From Pseudorhodoplanes sp. (GTDB lineage: Bacteria > Pseudomonadota > Alphaproteobacteria > Rhizobiales > Xanthobacteraceae), in NCBI GenBank assembly GCA_032027085.1, contig JAVSMS010000001.1:2749126-2813125 (forward strand): a DNA stretch of 64,000 nt, read 5' to 3'. Positions within the stretch are counted from its first letter, which is position 1, and each line of letters opens with the position of its first letter. Of the stretch, positions 26,284 through 34,594 are shown piece by piece. The position numbers and the translations under genes are program-made. A model generated the notes under the pieces. That model saw only the letters and a program-made list of their open reading frames with translations. It was not told where the DNA came from and made no database searches.

Positions 26284-27236
26284 GATGACGGCAGCCTGCG
26301 CATGATCAGCCGGGCGAGCGAGGGCACGATCCCCGCCGGCAGGAAGATCATGAACACGATCATGATAAGGCCGAGCGCGATGTGCTCGTAATCGTGGAAC
26401 ACGGTCAGCAATTGCGGCAGCACGACGAGAACCGCGGCGCCGACAAGACTGCCGAGGATGGAGCCGAGCCCGCCGAGCACCGCCATGGTGACGAATTCGA
26501 TGGAGCGCAGGAAGCCGGCGGTTGCGGGCGTCACCAGCGCGTCGAACAGCGCGAGATAGGCGCCGGCGACGGCGGCATAGACCGCCGAGATCACAAAGAC
26601 GATCAGCTTGTAGCGGGCGACATCGATCCCCAGCACGCGCGACGCCACTTCGCTGTCATGGATGGCGCGCAAGGCGCGGCCGGTCGGGCTGTTGATGATG
26701 TTGACGGCGATCCAGGAGGCGATGACCAGCGTCACGCCCGATAGCCAGTACCAGCTCTGCGATCCGCGCACGCGCCAGCCGAACAGCTCAAGGCGCTGCA
26801 CCGGCATGCCGTCGGGACCGCCGGTGAAACGCGCTTCATTGGTGAAGACCATCGCGATCAGCAGGCCCATGCCGAGCGTTGCGACGGCGAGATAATGACC
26901 GCGCAGTTTCAGAATTGGCCGTCCGATGAGAAAAGCGAGACCACCCGCGGCGAGGGGGCCGATCAGCAGCGCGGCCCAGGACGGAATGCCGAAATGCGCC
27001 GGTCCGACCGCGACGGCATAGGCGCCGATGCCGAAAAAGCCGGCATGACCGAGGCTGACCTGGCCGGCAAAGCCCATCAGCAGATTGAGACCGACGACCG
27101 CGAGCGCAAAGATGAAGACCAAAGCGGCGATGCGCAGATGGAAGGTCGAGGGTACAAGGAACGGGATGATCGCAACGAGAAGCGCCGTGAGGATGACAAC
27201 GCTGTGACCGCTTTTAAGGAGGCGCCGCATCGTCAC
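26280..27236 (-). CDS. livM: LivM-type ABC transporter permease
   Basis: This 318-residue inner-membrane permease has about ten helices and the family signature VGLNLLMGFAGQVSLGHAGFFGIGAY near residues 45-75, followed by GRALRAIHDSEVASRVLGID, the cytoplasmic coupling segment. It starts with GTG (27236), overlapping the livH stop (GTGA). It pairs with LivH to form the membrane channel. Confidence 0.92.
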
Positions 27237-28105
27237 ACCCGCTCGACGCCGGCGCGGCCGAACAGTCCCTGCGGCATCGCGAACAACACGCCGAGGATGA
27301 CGAGGAAGGCGATGGCGTCCTTGTATTGCGAGGAAATATAGCCGGCGCCGAATGCTTCCAGCAGGCCGACGATCAGGCCGCCGACCACGGCGCCGAGCGG
27401 GTTGCCCATGCCGCCCAGCATGGCGGCGGCAAAGCCTTTCAGCGCCAGCAGGGTGCCGACGTCATAATTCGTCAGGGTGATCGGCGTGACCAGAATGCCG
27501 CCGACGGCGCCGATGGCGGCCGACAGCCCGAAGGACAGCGCCAGCACCGAGGAGATGTTGATGCCGACGAGCCGCGCCGCAATGCGGTTGGCCGCGGCTG
27601 CGACCATGGCCTTGCCGATCAATGTCCGCTCCATGAACAGCCACAGCAGCACGACAATGATGCCGGTGCCGATGAGCACCACCACGCTCTGCGGCAGCAG
27701 GGCGGCGCCGCCAATCTGCCATGGGCCGCCGCCGATGAAGGGTGGAAGGCTGTGGAAATTCTTGTCGAACACCACGGCGGCGAGACCGCGCAGCAGAATT
27801 GAGGCGCCAATGGTGATGATAATGAGCGTGACAGCGGATGCGCCGCGCGCCGGCTCGATCGCCAATCGGTGCAGCAAAAGACCGACGGCGACGGCGACGA
27901 CGACCGCGAGCAGGGCGGCGAGCGGCAGCGGCACGCCGGCGGCCGCCGCGAAGACCGTGATCATGCCGCCCAGCATGACGAATTCGCCCTGGGCGAAGTT
28001 GATCACGTCGGAGGCGTTGTAGATCAGCGTGAAGCCGACCGCGACCAGCGCATAGATGGCGCCGACTGTGAGACCGGAAAACACGAATTGCAGGAATTCG
28101 GCCAC
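27233..28105 (-). CDS. livH: LivH-type ABC transporter permease
   Basis: This 290-residue permease begins MAEFLQFVFSGLTVGAIYALVAVGFTLIYNAS, with FAQGEFVMLGG soon after; both are hallmarks of LivH. The start is GTG 28105. The GGGAGGG stretch four bases before it, which acts as ribosome site, is part of a REP-like stub palindrome (28109-28126). It is separated from livK by the DUF559 unit, so expression from the livK promoter would require read-through of that insertion. Confidence 0.92.
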   Translation of the reverse strand: MAEFLQFVFSGLTVGAIYALVAVGFTLIYNASDVINFAQGEFVMLGGMITVFAAAAGVPLPLAALLAVVVAVAVGLLLHRLAIEPARGASAVTLIIITIGASILLRGLAAVVFDKNFHSLPPFIGGGPWQIGGAALLPQSVVVLIGTGIIVVLLWLFMERTLIGKAMVAAAANRIAARLVGINISSVLALSFGLSAAIGAVGGILVTPITLTNYDVGTLLALKGFAAAMLGGMGNPLGAVVGGLIVGLLEAFGAGYISSQYKDAIAFLVILGVLFAMPQGLFGRAGVERV

Positions 28106-28108
28106 TTT

Positions 28109-28126
28109 ACCCTCCCCTGGAGGGGG
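28109..28126. repeat. Partial REP-like palindrome (stub) upstream of livH
   Basis: A short palindrome CCCTCC-CCT-GGAGGG resembles the first hairpin of the two full repeats at 28163 and 28622. Read on the minus strand it supplies the purine-rich ribosome site of livH. Confidence 0.55.
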
Positions 28127-28160
28127 CGGACAGTCGCATCTGGACCACGCGTTCCATGGG

Positions 28161-28616
28161 TCACCTCCCCCTGAAAGGGGGAGGTCGGCGCGTCAGCGCC
28201 GGGTGGGGGTCGGAAACGCGCGGGCTGTGCCAACGCGGACGATACTGCACCGGCGCTGAGCTTAGCTCGCCGATCTTCGCAGCGATGACTTCCAGTACAC
28301 CGTTCAGGTTTTCGGTGACATCCGAATTCCAAAAGCGGAGGACTGTCACGCCCCTTTGCTTCAGCCAATCGTCGCGTTCGCGGTCGCGTATTCCCATTTG
28401 GGTATGTTGGCCTCCGTCGAGCTCAACAGCGAGGGCCAAAGCAGGGCAGTAAAAATCTAGAATGTAGCGCCCGGCTGGATGCTGTCGGCGAAAATGCGTG
28501 TTGCATATCTGGCCGTTTCTCAGCCGCTGCCACAGGCGCATCTCCACATCAGTTCCGTCGCGACGCAATTTTCGGGCAAGGCCCGTTTTGTCGAGCGTGC
28601 GATTGAAGCGGGACAT
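28161..28616 (-). CDS. DUF559-domain (Vsr-like) endonuclease-fold protein
   Basis: This is a 151-residue protein. The DUF559 core spans roughly residues 20-115: RRDGTDVEMRLWQRLRN, then RYILDFYCPALALAVELDGGQH, which carries the acidic residues of a PD-(D/E)xK-type site related to very-short-patch endonucleases, then RERDDWLKQRGVTVLRFW. The last 17 residues (from SDPHPALTRRPPP) and the stop are encoded by the left REP-like repeat. The right repeat ends a few bases before the ATG and supplies the purine-rich tract upstream of it. It is inserted between livK and livH. Nuclease activity is inferred from fold membership; the biological role of DUF559 proteins is not established. Confidence 0.88.
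   Translation of the reverse strand: MSRFNRTLDKTGLARKLRRDGTDVEMRLWQRLRNGQICNTHFRRQHPAGRYILDFYCPALALAVELDGGQHTQMGIRDRERDDWLKQRGVTVLRFWNSDVTENLNGVLEVIAAKIGELSSAPVQYRPRWHSPRVSDPHPALTRRPPPFRGR
28163..28211 (+). repeat. REP-like repeat, left copy
   Basis: This 49-base unit consists of hairpin 1 (CCTCCCCCT-GAA-AGGGGGAGG), hairpin 2 (CGGCGC-GTCA-GCGCCG) and the tail GGTGGGGGTC. It overlaps the 3' end of the DUF559 gene. It is nearly identical, in inverted orientation, to 28622-28674. Confidence 0.85.
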
Positions 28617-28621
28617 ATGAT

Positions 28622-28674
28622 GACCCCCACCCGGCGAGCTTACGCTCGCCGACCTCCCCCTTGCAGGGGGAGGT
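28622..28674 (-). repeat. REP-like repeat, right copy (inverted)
   Basis: Read on the minus strand this 53-base copy has the same first hairpin (loop GCA instead of GAA), a longer second hairpin (CGGCGAGC-GTAA-GCTCGCCG) and the identical tail GGTGGGGGTC. The second stem differs from the left copy by whole base pairs on both arms, so the pairing is preserved. It ends five bases before the DUF559 start codon. Confidence 0.85.
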
Positions 28675-28727
28675 TAGCCGAGTCCGTCGCGAAACTCACG
28701 GCCCGGCCGCGATCAGTGTCGTGTAAC

Positions 28728-29876
28728 TCACGACCCGGCCGCGACCAGCGTCCAGTCGCCGTTCTTGATCTCCAGCATGCGGAAGGCCGAGAGATCGAGA
28801 CCCAGGTGGTCGGTGGGCGACATGTTGACGACACCGCCGGTGCCCATGAAGTTCCTGGTCTTCTCGATCTCGTCGCGGACTTTCGCCTTGTCGGCGCTCT
28901 TGGCGCGCTTCATCGCGTCCACCAGGATCATCAAGCCATCATACATATGGCCGCCGAAGGTCGAGACCGGCTGGCCGGTCTTGGCTTCGTAGGTCTTCTT
29001 GTAGTCGACCACGACTTTCTTCTGCGGATCGTTGTCGGGCAGCTTTTCCGCGACCAGCAAGGCGGCAGCCGGCAGACGCACTCCGTCGGCGGCAGGGCCC
29101 GCCAGCTCGATGAACTGCTTCGAGCCGACGCCATGGCTCTGATAGAGCGGGTAGGGAATGCCGAGCTGACGATAATTGCGCGTCACGATCGCCGGGCCCT
29201 GGCCGAAGCCGGGATTGACCACGGCCTGCACGCCGGCCTTGCCCTTGATGTTGGTCAGCTGCGGCGTCATGTCGTTGTCGCGCGGCTGATAGGTTTCCTC
29301 GTGCACGACCTCGATGCCGTATTTCTTGGTCACGGTCATGCACTGGCTATGCATCGATTTGCCAAAGGCATCCGCGCCGGAGATCATGGCGATCTTGGTC
29401 AGGTTGCGCTTCTTGAGATCCTCGAAAATCTTCTCGCAGGCCATGAGGTCGGTGTGGGGGGTCTTGAAGATCCATTTCTTGACCGGATGCACTGCCTGCA
29501 CCGCGCCGGCGAAATTGATCAGCGGAATCTCCGCGTCTTCGGCGAGCGGAATGATCGCCATGGTGGTCGCGGTGGTGGAGCCCGCGAGCAGGGCATCGAC
29601 CTTATCCTGCTCGATCAGGCGGGTGCCGAAGGTGCGGGCCTGGTTGGGATCGCTGGCATCATCATAGACGAACAGCTTGATCTGCTGGCCGTTGACGCCG
29701 CCCTTGGCGTTGATGTCGGCGACATACATTTCCAGGGTCTTCTTCTCGGGATCACCCAGGAACGAGGCGGGGCCGGTGACGGACAGCACGGCGCCGATCT
29801 TGATTTCGGCCTGCGCGGAACTTGCTGCAATGCAAAAGGCAGCAGCCGCAAACAGCCTGGATAGCGAACGTTTCAT
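28728..29876 (-). CDS. livK: LivK-type periplasmic substrate-binding protein
   Basis: This 382-residue solute receptor has a signal peptide (KRSLSRLFAAAAFCIAASSAQA), then EIKIGAVLSVTGPASFLGDPEKKTLEMYVADINAKGGVNGQQI, the type I periplasmic-binding-protein opening typical of LivJ/K and aromatic-acid receptors. GGAGG lies six bases before ATG 29876. It is first gene of the liv block and separated from livH by the DUF559 unit. The ligand is unknown; an aromatic carboxylate is plausible from context. Confidence 0.9.
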   Translation of the reverse strand: MKRSLSRLFAAAAFCIAASSAQAEIKIGAVLSVTGPASFLGDPEKKTLEMYVADINAKGGVNGQQIKLFVYDDASDPNQARTFGTRLIEQDKVDALLAGSTTATTMAIIPLAEDAEIPLINFAGAVQAVHPVKKWIFKTPHTDLMACEKIFEDLKKRNLTKIAMISGADAFGKSMHSQCMTVTKKYGIEVVHEETYQPRDNDMTPQLTNIKGKAGVQAVVNPGFGQGPAIVTRNYRQLGIPYPLYQSHGVGSKQFIELAGPAADGVRLPAAALLVAEKLPDNDPQKKVVVDYKKTYEAKTGQPVSTFGGHMYDGLMILVDAMKRAKSADKAKVRDEIEKTRNFMGTGGVVNMSPTDHLGLDLSAFRMLEIKNGDWTLVAAGS

Positions 29877-29976
29877 TGAAATCCTCCCATCTTTTGACCG
29901 GACCGTTCTGTGACGGCTTTGCGGTCATGCTTCCATGATTGGCAGTTCTGATCAACGTCTCGTTAGGGGTGAGCCT

Positions 29977-31023
29977 TCACGCCGCGGCGGATTGGCCGAT
30001 GCGCCGGGCGACGCGTGGCATCACTTCCTCCGCCATCAGCCGCATCGAGTCATGCACCTTCGCTTCGGCGAGGAAGCCGAAATTCTGCAGGGTCATGATA
30101 TGCGTGACGCCCATCCGATAGAGCTCGACGATCTTGTCGACGACGGTATCGACCGAGCCGAACAGGCCGAGCTCGCTGCGCATGATGTCGTCATAGGTCT
30201 GCCGCTTCGCGTAGAGGCGGGTGGCGACATAGAGATCGAAGGCGTCGGCGGCGTTCTTCCGGCAGGCCTCGTCGCTCTCGGCGACATGGGTGTGGAAGGC
30301 GAAGATGTTGTCATAGGGCTGCGGCGGGACGCTGCTCTCGCTGCGGCCCTTCTTGAACTCGCCGACAAAGGCGGTCATGTCAGCGAAACGGTCGAGCGAA
30401 GCATAGGGCACGCAGACGATATTGTTGCCCTGCTTGCCGACATGATAGGCGGCCTCGCGCGCCAGGATCGCGACATAGATCGGGATCGCGGGCTGCACCG
30501 GCACGACGTTGAGCTGCACATCCTTGACGGTGTGATACACGCCCTCATAACTGAAGCGCTTCCCCGACAGAGCCAGTTTCAGGACAGCGAGATTTTCGTC
30601 GAAACGCGTGCGCTTTTCCGCCGGCGCCACGGCGTAGCCCTCAAATTCGTGTTTCAGATATCCGGAACCGACGCCGAGAATGGCGCGGCCGTTCGAGAGC
30701 ACGTCCACCATCGCGTAGCTCTCGGCGACGGTGAGCGGATGGTGGAAGGTGAGGACGGAGATGGCTGGGCCGAGCCGCAATGTCCTCGTGCGCTGCGCAA
30801 GCGCCGACAGCATTACCGCCGGGTTCGGCACCGTGCCGTATTCGTGAAAGTGATGCTCGGCGACGAAGAAGGCGTCATAGCCGAGCTGGTCCGCGAGTTC
30901 GCCCTGGCGCAGCACCTGTGCGTAAAGTTCGGTAACGGTGCGGGCGCGATCAGGGTAATGGTCCTGCACCGAGAAATAGGACAAACGCATCGGAGGTTGC
31001 GTGTCAGCCGCGCCGGCGCCCAT
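29977..31023 (-). CDS. LLM-class (luciferase-like) flavin-dependent monooxygenase
   Basis: This 348-residue TIM-barrel protein has segments typical of bacterial luciferase-like monooxygenases: FFVAEHHFHEYGTVPNPAVMLSALAQRT, PLTVAESYAMVDVLSNGRAILGVGSGY and a C-terminal GSVDTVVDKIVELYRMGVTHIM. ATG 31023 has GAGGA upstream. It would use reduced flavin supplied by a separate reductase. It is divergent from the IclR regulator and upstream of livK on the same strand, suggesting it belongs to the aromatic-acid catabolic locus. The substrate cannot be read. Confidence 0.87.
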   Translation of the reverse strand: MGAGAADTQPPMRLSYFSVQDHYPDRARTVTELYAQVLRQGELADQLGYDAFFVAEHHFHEYGTVPNPAVMLSALAQRTRTLRLGPAISVLTFHHPLTVAESYAMVDVLSNGRAILGVGSGYLKHEFEGYAVAPAEKRTRFDENLAVLKLALSGKRFSYEGVYHTVKDVQLNVVPVQPAIPIYVAILAREAAYHVGKQGNNIVCVPYASLDRFADMTAFVGEFKKGRSESSVPPQPYDNIFAFHTHVAESDEACRKNAADAFDLYVATRLYAKRQTYDDIMRSELGLFGSVDTVVDKIVELYRMGVTHIMTLQNFGFLAEAKVHDSMRLMAEEVMPRVARRIGQSAAA

Positions 31024-31044
31024 GGCATTTCCTCTTTTTCTATA

Positions 31045-31064
31045 TTATGCAATTTATTTCATAA
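31045..31064. promoter_or_regulatory. Candidate IclR-type operator (AT-rich dyad)
   Basis: The divergent gap contains TTATG-N10-CATAA with nearly matching inner bases (TTATGCAA / TTTCATAA). It lies 20-40 bases upstream of the monooxygenase and 60-80 bases upstream of the iclR-type gene. Position and symmetry fit an IclR-family site; this is inferred. Confidence 0.45.
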
Positions 31065-31122
31065 ATTAGAATAGTGCCGACCAGCCTTGTCAAGCGGCGG
31101 CGCGGGCCGGGATGGGCGGGCA

Positions 31123-31890
31123 ATGATCAAGAAGCAGCAGCAGGGGATCCAGTCGGTCGAAATCGGCGCGCGCGTCCTGAAGGCGCTGGCGGCGATGCCT
31201 GCTGATGCGAGTTTGAAGAGTATCGCGGAAGCGAGCGGCATGGCCGCGTCGACTGCGCATCGCTATCTCGTCAGCCTTGGGCGCGCGGGTCTCGTCGAGC
31301 AGGACCCGGTGAGCGGACAATATGGCCTGGGAATCGGCGCGCTGGAGATCGGATTGACCGCGCTCGGCCGCATCGACGCCGTCAAGATCGGAACCGCGGC
31401 GCTGACCAAGCTGCGCAGCGAGGTCGACGCCAATGCGCTGCTTGCGGTGTGGGGCACGCATGGCGCGACCGTGATCCGCTTTGTCGAAGCAAGCCAGCCG
31501 GTGACGGTCTCCGTGCGCGTCGGCTCAGTCATGCCGCTGCTGACATCGGCGACCGGCCGCGCCTTTCTCGCCTGGCGCGACGATGAGCGCGTTCGAAAAC
31601 TTGCATCGGAAGAGCAGGCGCGGCGCTCGAAGCAGAAACTTGAATCAATCGATGCCGATGCGATCCGCAACGAGACGCGCAAGCGCGGACTGGCGCGCGT
31701 CGAAGGTCATCTGATGGCCGGCATTTCCGGACTGGCGGCGCCGATCCTCGCGCATGACGGCCATGCTGTGATGGTGTTGACCGCGTTCGGCATGCAGCCC
31801 GTGTTCGATGCACGCTGGAACGGACACGTGGCGGAGACATTGCGCAGCATCGCTGCCGAAGCAAGCCGTCGCCTGGGGCCGCCGGTCTGA
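31123..31890 (+). CDS. IclR-family transcriptional regulator
   Basis: This 255-residue regulator starts at ATG 31123 (MIKKQQQGIQSVEIGARVL). The N-terminal winged helix contains ASLKSIAEASGMAASTAHRYLVSLGRAGLVEQDP. The C-terminal effector domain runs from about residue 80 and contains LLAVWGTHGATVIRFVEAS and GISGLAAPILAHDG. Family members bind aromatic or organic acid effectors and usually control adjacent catabolic genes, here the divergent monooxygenase/liv block. The longer GTG/ATG starts upstream are less likely. Confidence 0.9.
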   Translation: MIKKQQQGIQSVEIGARVLKALAAMPADASLKSIAEASGMAASTAHRYLVSLGRAGLVEQDPVSGQYGLGIGALEIGLTALGRIDAVKIGTAALTKLRSEVDANALLAVWGTHGATVIRFVEASQPVTVSVRVGSVMPLLTSATGRAFLAWRDDERVRKLASEEQARRSKQKLESIDADAIRNETRKRGLARVEGHLMAGISGLAAPILAHDGHAVMVLTAFGMQPVFDARWNGHVAETLRSIAAEASRRLGPPV

Positions 31891-32353
31891 CGAACTGCCT
31901 TGCGCGAATCTGCAGAGACATTCCAGCGCGTGCATGTGAGCGCGCTAGTGCGCCTGTATCATTGTGGCGCAATGGTGCGATGCTGCAGTCGCCTGCGTTC
32001 ACTGGTATCAACATGATGCACATGCCAGCATCATGGTAGTGGCGCACGTTGGATCATGATGCGTGTTGAGCGCGCGCATGATGTTTAATTTTTTCGCAAT
32101 CGGTACTCAGGTGACTTATCGCGCGATGTAAGTTCCAGATTCTCACTAACAGCGAAGAATCTGCATTGCTGTGCCAAACCTTCGACAAATTCGGACGGCT
32201 GAATTTCATTCGGGATGGATGAACGAACGCGCGATCGTCGAATGACACATGACGGTCGCATGTGATCGGTAGCCTCTTCGAGTTACGTCTCGCCAGGTGT
32301 GAGTTGCAAACGCGGGTTGCCTTAAGCGAGATGACGGGGATCATGCGGCGACA
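31891..32353. other. Long non-coding region upstream of the exopolysaccharide operon
   Basis: About 460 bases without a credible gene lie between the IclR gene and the export lipoprotein. The region contains repeated CATGATG words (near 32012, 32055 and 32076) and the inverted repeat listed separately, and it probably holds the promoter and control sites for the exopolysaccharide block. Confidence 0.5.
32012..32035. promoter_or_regulatory. Inverted repeat CATGATGC-N8-GCATCATG
   Basis: Perfect 8-base arms are separated by eight bases, about 320 bases upstream of the first exopolysaccharide gene. The half-site CATGATG recurs nearby. It is a possible operator; the binding protein is unknown. 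Confidence 0.4.
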
Positions 32354-32932
32354 ATGATCAGGGGACAGTTTGTGAGCGCGATCGCTATCATCGGATTGGT
32401 CGCCGGCGGATGCGATGGGCCGAGAGGAACAGTCTCGGCGGCAGACGCCATGGCGAGCGCGCAACAGGCATCTGTGTACCGGCTCTCGCCGGGCGACAAG
32501 GTCAAGGTGACGGTCTTCAACGAGCCGGACCTGACGGGGGAATTTCAGGTCAATGATTCCGGCAATGTCGCTTTCCCGCTGGCGGGTGAAGTTCCCGCTG
32601 CGGGACAGAGCGTCGACGAGTTTAAGGGGTCGCTGACCAGGACGCTCAACGGGCGCTATGTGAAGAACCCGCGCGTGGCGGTGGAGGTGGTGACTTATCG
32701 GCCATTCAATGTGGTCGGCGAAGTGCGCAATGCGGGACAATATCCGTATCGGCCGGGCATGACGGTGCAGGACGCCGTCGCCATGGCCGGAGGCTACACC
32801 TATCGCGCCAACACGCGCACGCTCTATGTGCGTCGCGCCGACGCCAGCGGCGAGCGCACGGTGCGAACGGACGGCGAGCGCGTCACGGTTCTGCCGGGCG
32901 ACAATATCCGGGTGCCGGAACGCTACTTCTAA
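32354..32932 (+). CDS. Polysaccharide export lipoprotein (Wza/GumB-like, OPX family)
   Basis: This 192-residue protein has a lipoprotein signal (SAIAIIGLVAGGC). The polysaccharide biosynthesis/export domain follows (YRLSPGDKVKVTVFNEPDLTGEFQVNDSGNVAFPLAGEV), then a SLBB-like segment (RPFNVVGEVRNAGQYPYRPGMTVQDAVAMAGGY). It lacks the C-terminal helix region of full-length Wza and so resembles short OPX proteins such as GumB, which work with a separate outer-membrane barrel. The beta-barrel protein at 33323-34594 is a candidate partner. It is first gene of the exopolysaccharide operon. Confidence 0.92.
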   Translation: MIRGQFVSAIAIIGLVAGGCDGPRGTVSAADAMASAQQASVYRLSPGDKVKVTVFNEPDLTGEFQVNDSGNVAFPLAGEVPAAGQSVDEFKGSLTRTLNGRYVKNPRVAVEVVTYRPFNVVGEVRNAGQYPYRPGMTVQDAVAMAGGYTYRANTRTLYVRRADASGERTVRTDGERVTVLPGDNIRVPERYF

Positions 32933-33322
32933 GAAATTGAAGGGGACGAAATGCGCTGCACGATCAAGTCGAGTTGCGAGGCTTAAAGCGCGCGGGAGCT
33001 ACGGCGCTTTCGCCTGCGGATGCCGTCACCGGCATCGCTTGATTTCACGATGAACAGAATTGGACGCGGACGTTGTCATGTCCGCGAACGATGGATGCTG
33101 TTCTCAATCGGAGACTGGATGTTCGCCACGAGGAAAAACGAAACGCACGAACGGAACGGAGAGACGCGCACCGCATTAGCACACGCTCGGAACTGAAGCG
33201 CAGAAACAAAGCGCAACAAGAAAGAGACCGCGGCCGGGGAAACGCAAGGAGCACAGGATCGCTTGTCTTGGTGCCAGTGGTAATGACGAGGGGTCTGCAT
33301 TCGTTGTTGGTGGAGTCGCTGC
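32933..33322. other. Non-coding gap inside the exopolysaccharide operon
   Basis: This 390-base gap has no recognisable gene. It contains an 11-codon mini-ORF with a good ribosome site (ATG 32951, GGGGA upstream, stop 32984-32986) and a perfect 7-bp hairpin (CGCGGAC / GTCCGCG, 33065-33086, loop of eight). Its function, if any, may be attenuation or processing. Confidence 0.45.
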
Positions 33323-34594
33323 TTGCGAATTGGGTGGATCGTGGTTGTAGGATTAACAGTGACCAGCACGGCCGGCTTCGGTGAGGAGGCGCTGCCGGAC
33401 TATGAGCTGTCGCGGCTGCCGGTGCGGGACCGGCCGCATCCCGAATATGACGCGATCGGCTATCGGCTCGGCGACATCTTCTTCTATCCGCAACTGCTGG
33501 CGACCGCGCGTTACGATTCCAATGTCTATGCCAGCGAAACAAATGCGCAGGCCGATTGGTCGGCAATTCTGTCGCCTCAGCTCACCGTCGTCTATGGCCG
33601 CGGCACACCGGGAGCGCAATTCAGTCCCTCGCGCTTTTCCTACAAGCTCGATCTCGGCGCCGACATCTATCGCTATCGCGAGCTGAAGGGCGAAAACCGG
33701 GTCGATGGCGGAGCAAGGCTCGCCACCAACTGGGAAATCACCCACGACCTGGAACTCGATACAAAATTCGAGGCGGCGCGTAAGCATATCGAGCGCGGCG
33801 AATCCGGGTCGCCGATCACAGCCGCGGAGCCGGTGCCCTATAACGATCTGCGCGGCGAGGCCACGCTGACGAAGACGCTGGGGCGCTTTGGGGTGGCGCT
33901 GAATGCCGGCATCAGGAACCTCACCTACGAGAATGTCGATTCCTTCGACGGCACCGTGCTCGACCAGAGCGGGCGCGACGGGACGATCTACTCGACCTAT
34001 ATCAAGCCATTCTACGAATTCTCTCCCGGTTACCGCGCGTTCGTTCGCATGGGAGGAAACCGGCGGGATTATGCCGCGACCGGCACCGAGAACCGGAATT
34101 CGGACGGCTACGACGTGCGCGGCGGTCTGGATTTCGTCATCACGCCGCTGATCTCCGGCAGCGCCGAGGTCGGCTACATGTCGCAATCCTATGAAAACCC
34201 GCTCATTGCACCGGTTGACGGATTTTCGTTCAAGGGCGAGTTGGTCTGGCTCGCCACGGCGCTGATCACCGTCAAGGCGGCAGCCGAGCGCTCCATCGCG
34301 GAAACACTCACGCCGGGGTTCGGGCCGCGGCTTGATACGGCCTTCAAGGCGCAGATCGATTATGAGCTGCTGCGCAACGTCATTGTCTTTGGCAGCGCGT
34401 CATTCAAGAACGAGGATTTTCAGGATTCTCCGCGCAATGACGAGGTGATTCGTCTGTCCACCGGAGTGGACTACGCCATGAACCGGCATCTGCGGGTCGG
34501 CGCGCGCTACGATTTCATCAGCCGCGATTCCTCGCTGCCTGTCTTCAGCTTCGACAAACATGTGGTGATGTTCAATGTTACAGCGCAACATTGA
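33323..34594 (+). CDS. Outer-membrane beta-barrel protein of the polysaccharide locus
   Basis: This 423-residue protein has a TTG start (33323) with GGAG eight bases upstream, a signal-like N-terminus (IGWIVVVGLTVTSTAGF) and then RDRPHPEYDAIGYRLGDIFFYPQLLATARYDSNVYAS, typical of the capsular or exopolysaccharide beta-barrel family found with short OPX proteins. The rest shows alternating amphipathic strands with Tyr/Asn turns. It probably forms the outer-membrane conduit for polymer leaving the short OPX ring (inference). It overlaps the copolymerase gene by 20 bases. The exact start is uncertain. Confidence 0.78.
   Translation: MRIGWIVVVGLTVTSTAGFGEEALPDYELSRLPVRDRPHPEYDAIGYRLGDIFFYPQLLATARYDSNVYASETNAQADWSAILSPQLTVVYGRGTPGAQFSPSRFSYKLDLGADIYRYRELKGENRVDGGARLATNWEITHDLELDTKFEAARKHIERGESGSPITAAEPVPYNDLRGEATLTKTLGRFGVALNAGIRNLTYENVDSFDGTVLDQSGRDGTIYSTYIKPFYEFSPGYRAFVRMGGNRRDYAATGTENRNSDGYDVRGGLDFVITPLISGSAEVGYMSQSYENPLIAPVDGFSFKGELVWLATALITVKAAAERSIAETLTPGFGPRLDTAFKAQIDYELLRNVIVFGSASFKNEDFQDSPRNDEVIRLSTGVDYAMNRHLRVGARYDFISRDSSLPVFSFDKHVVMFNVTAQH

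Larger units (their letters stand above)
28163..28674. mobile_element. Putative REP-bounded DUF559 unit inserted in the liv operon
   Basis: Two inverted copies of one 49-53 base REP-like sequence bracket a single DUF559 gene and nothing else. The unit interrupts an otherwise contiguous livK-livH-livM-livG-livF operon. The arrangement resembles REP/RAYT-style units but with an endonuclease-fold protein in place of a transposase. No target-site duplication was identified with certainty. Confidence 0.5.

Noticed and set aside
28161-28616. Restriction-modification or conventional Vsr repair gene
   Set aside because: No methyltransferase is nearby, and the protein matches the DUF559 layout rather than classical Vsr.
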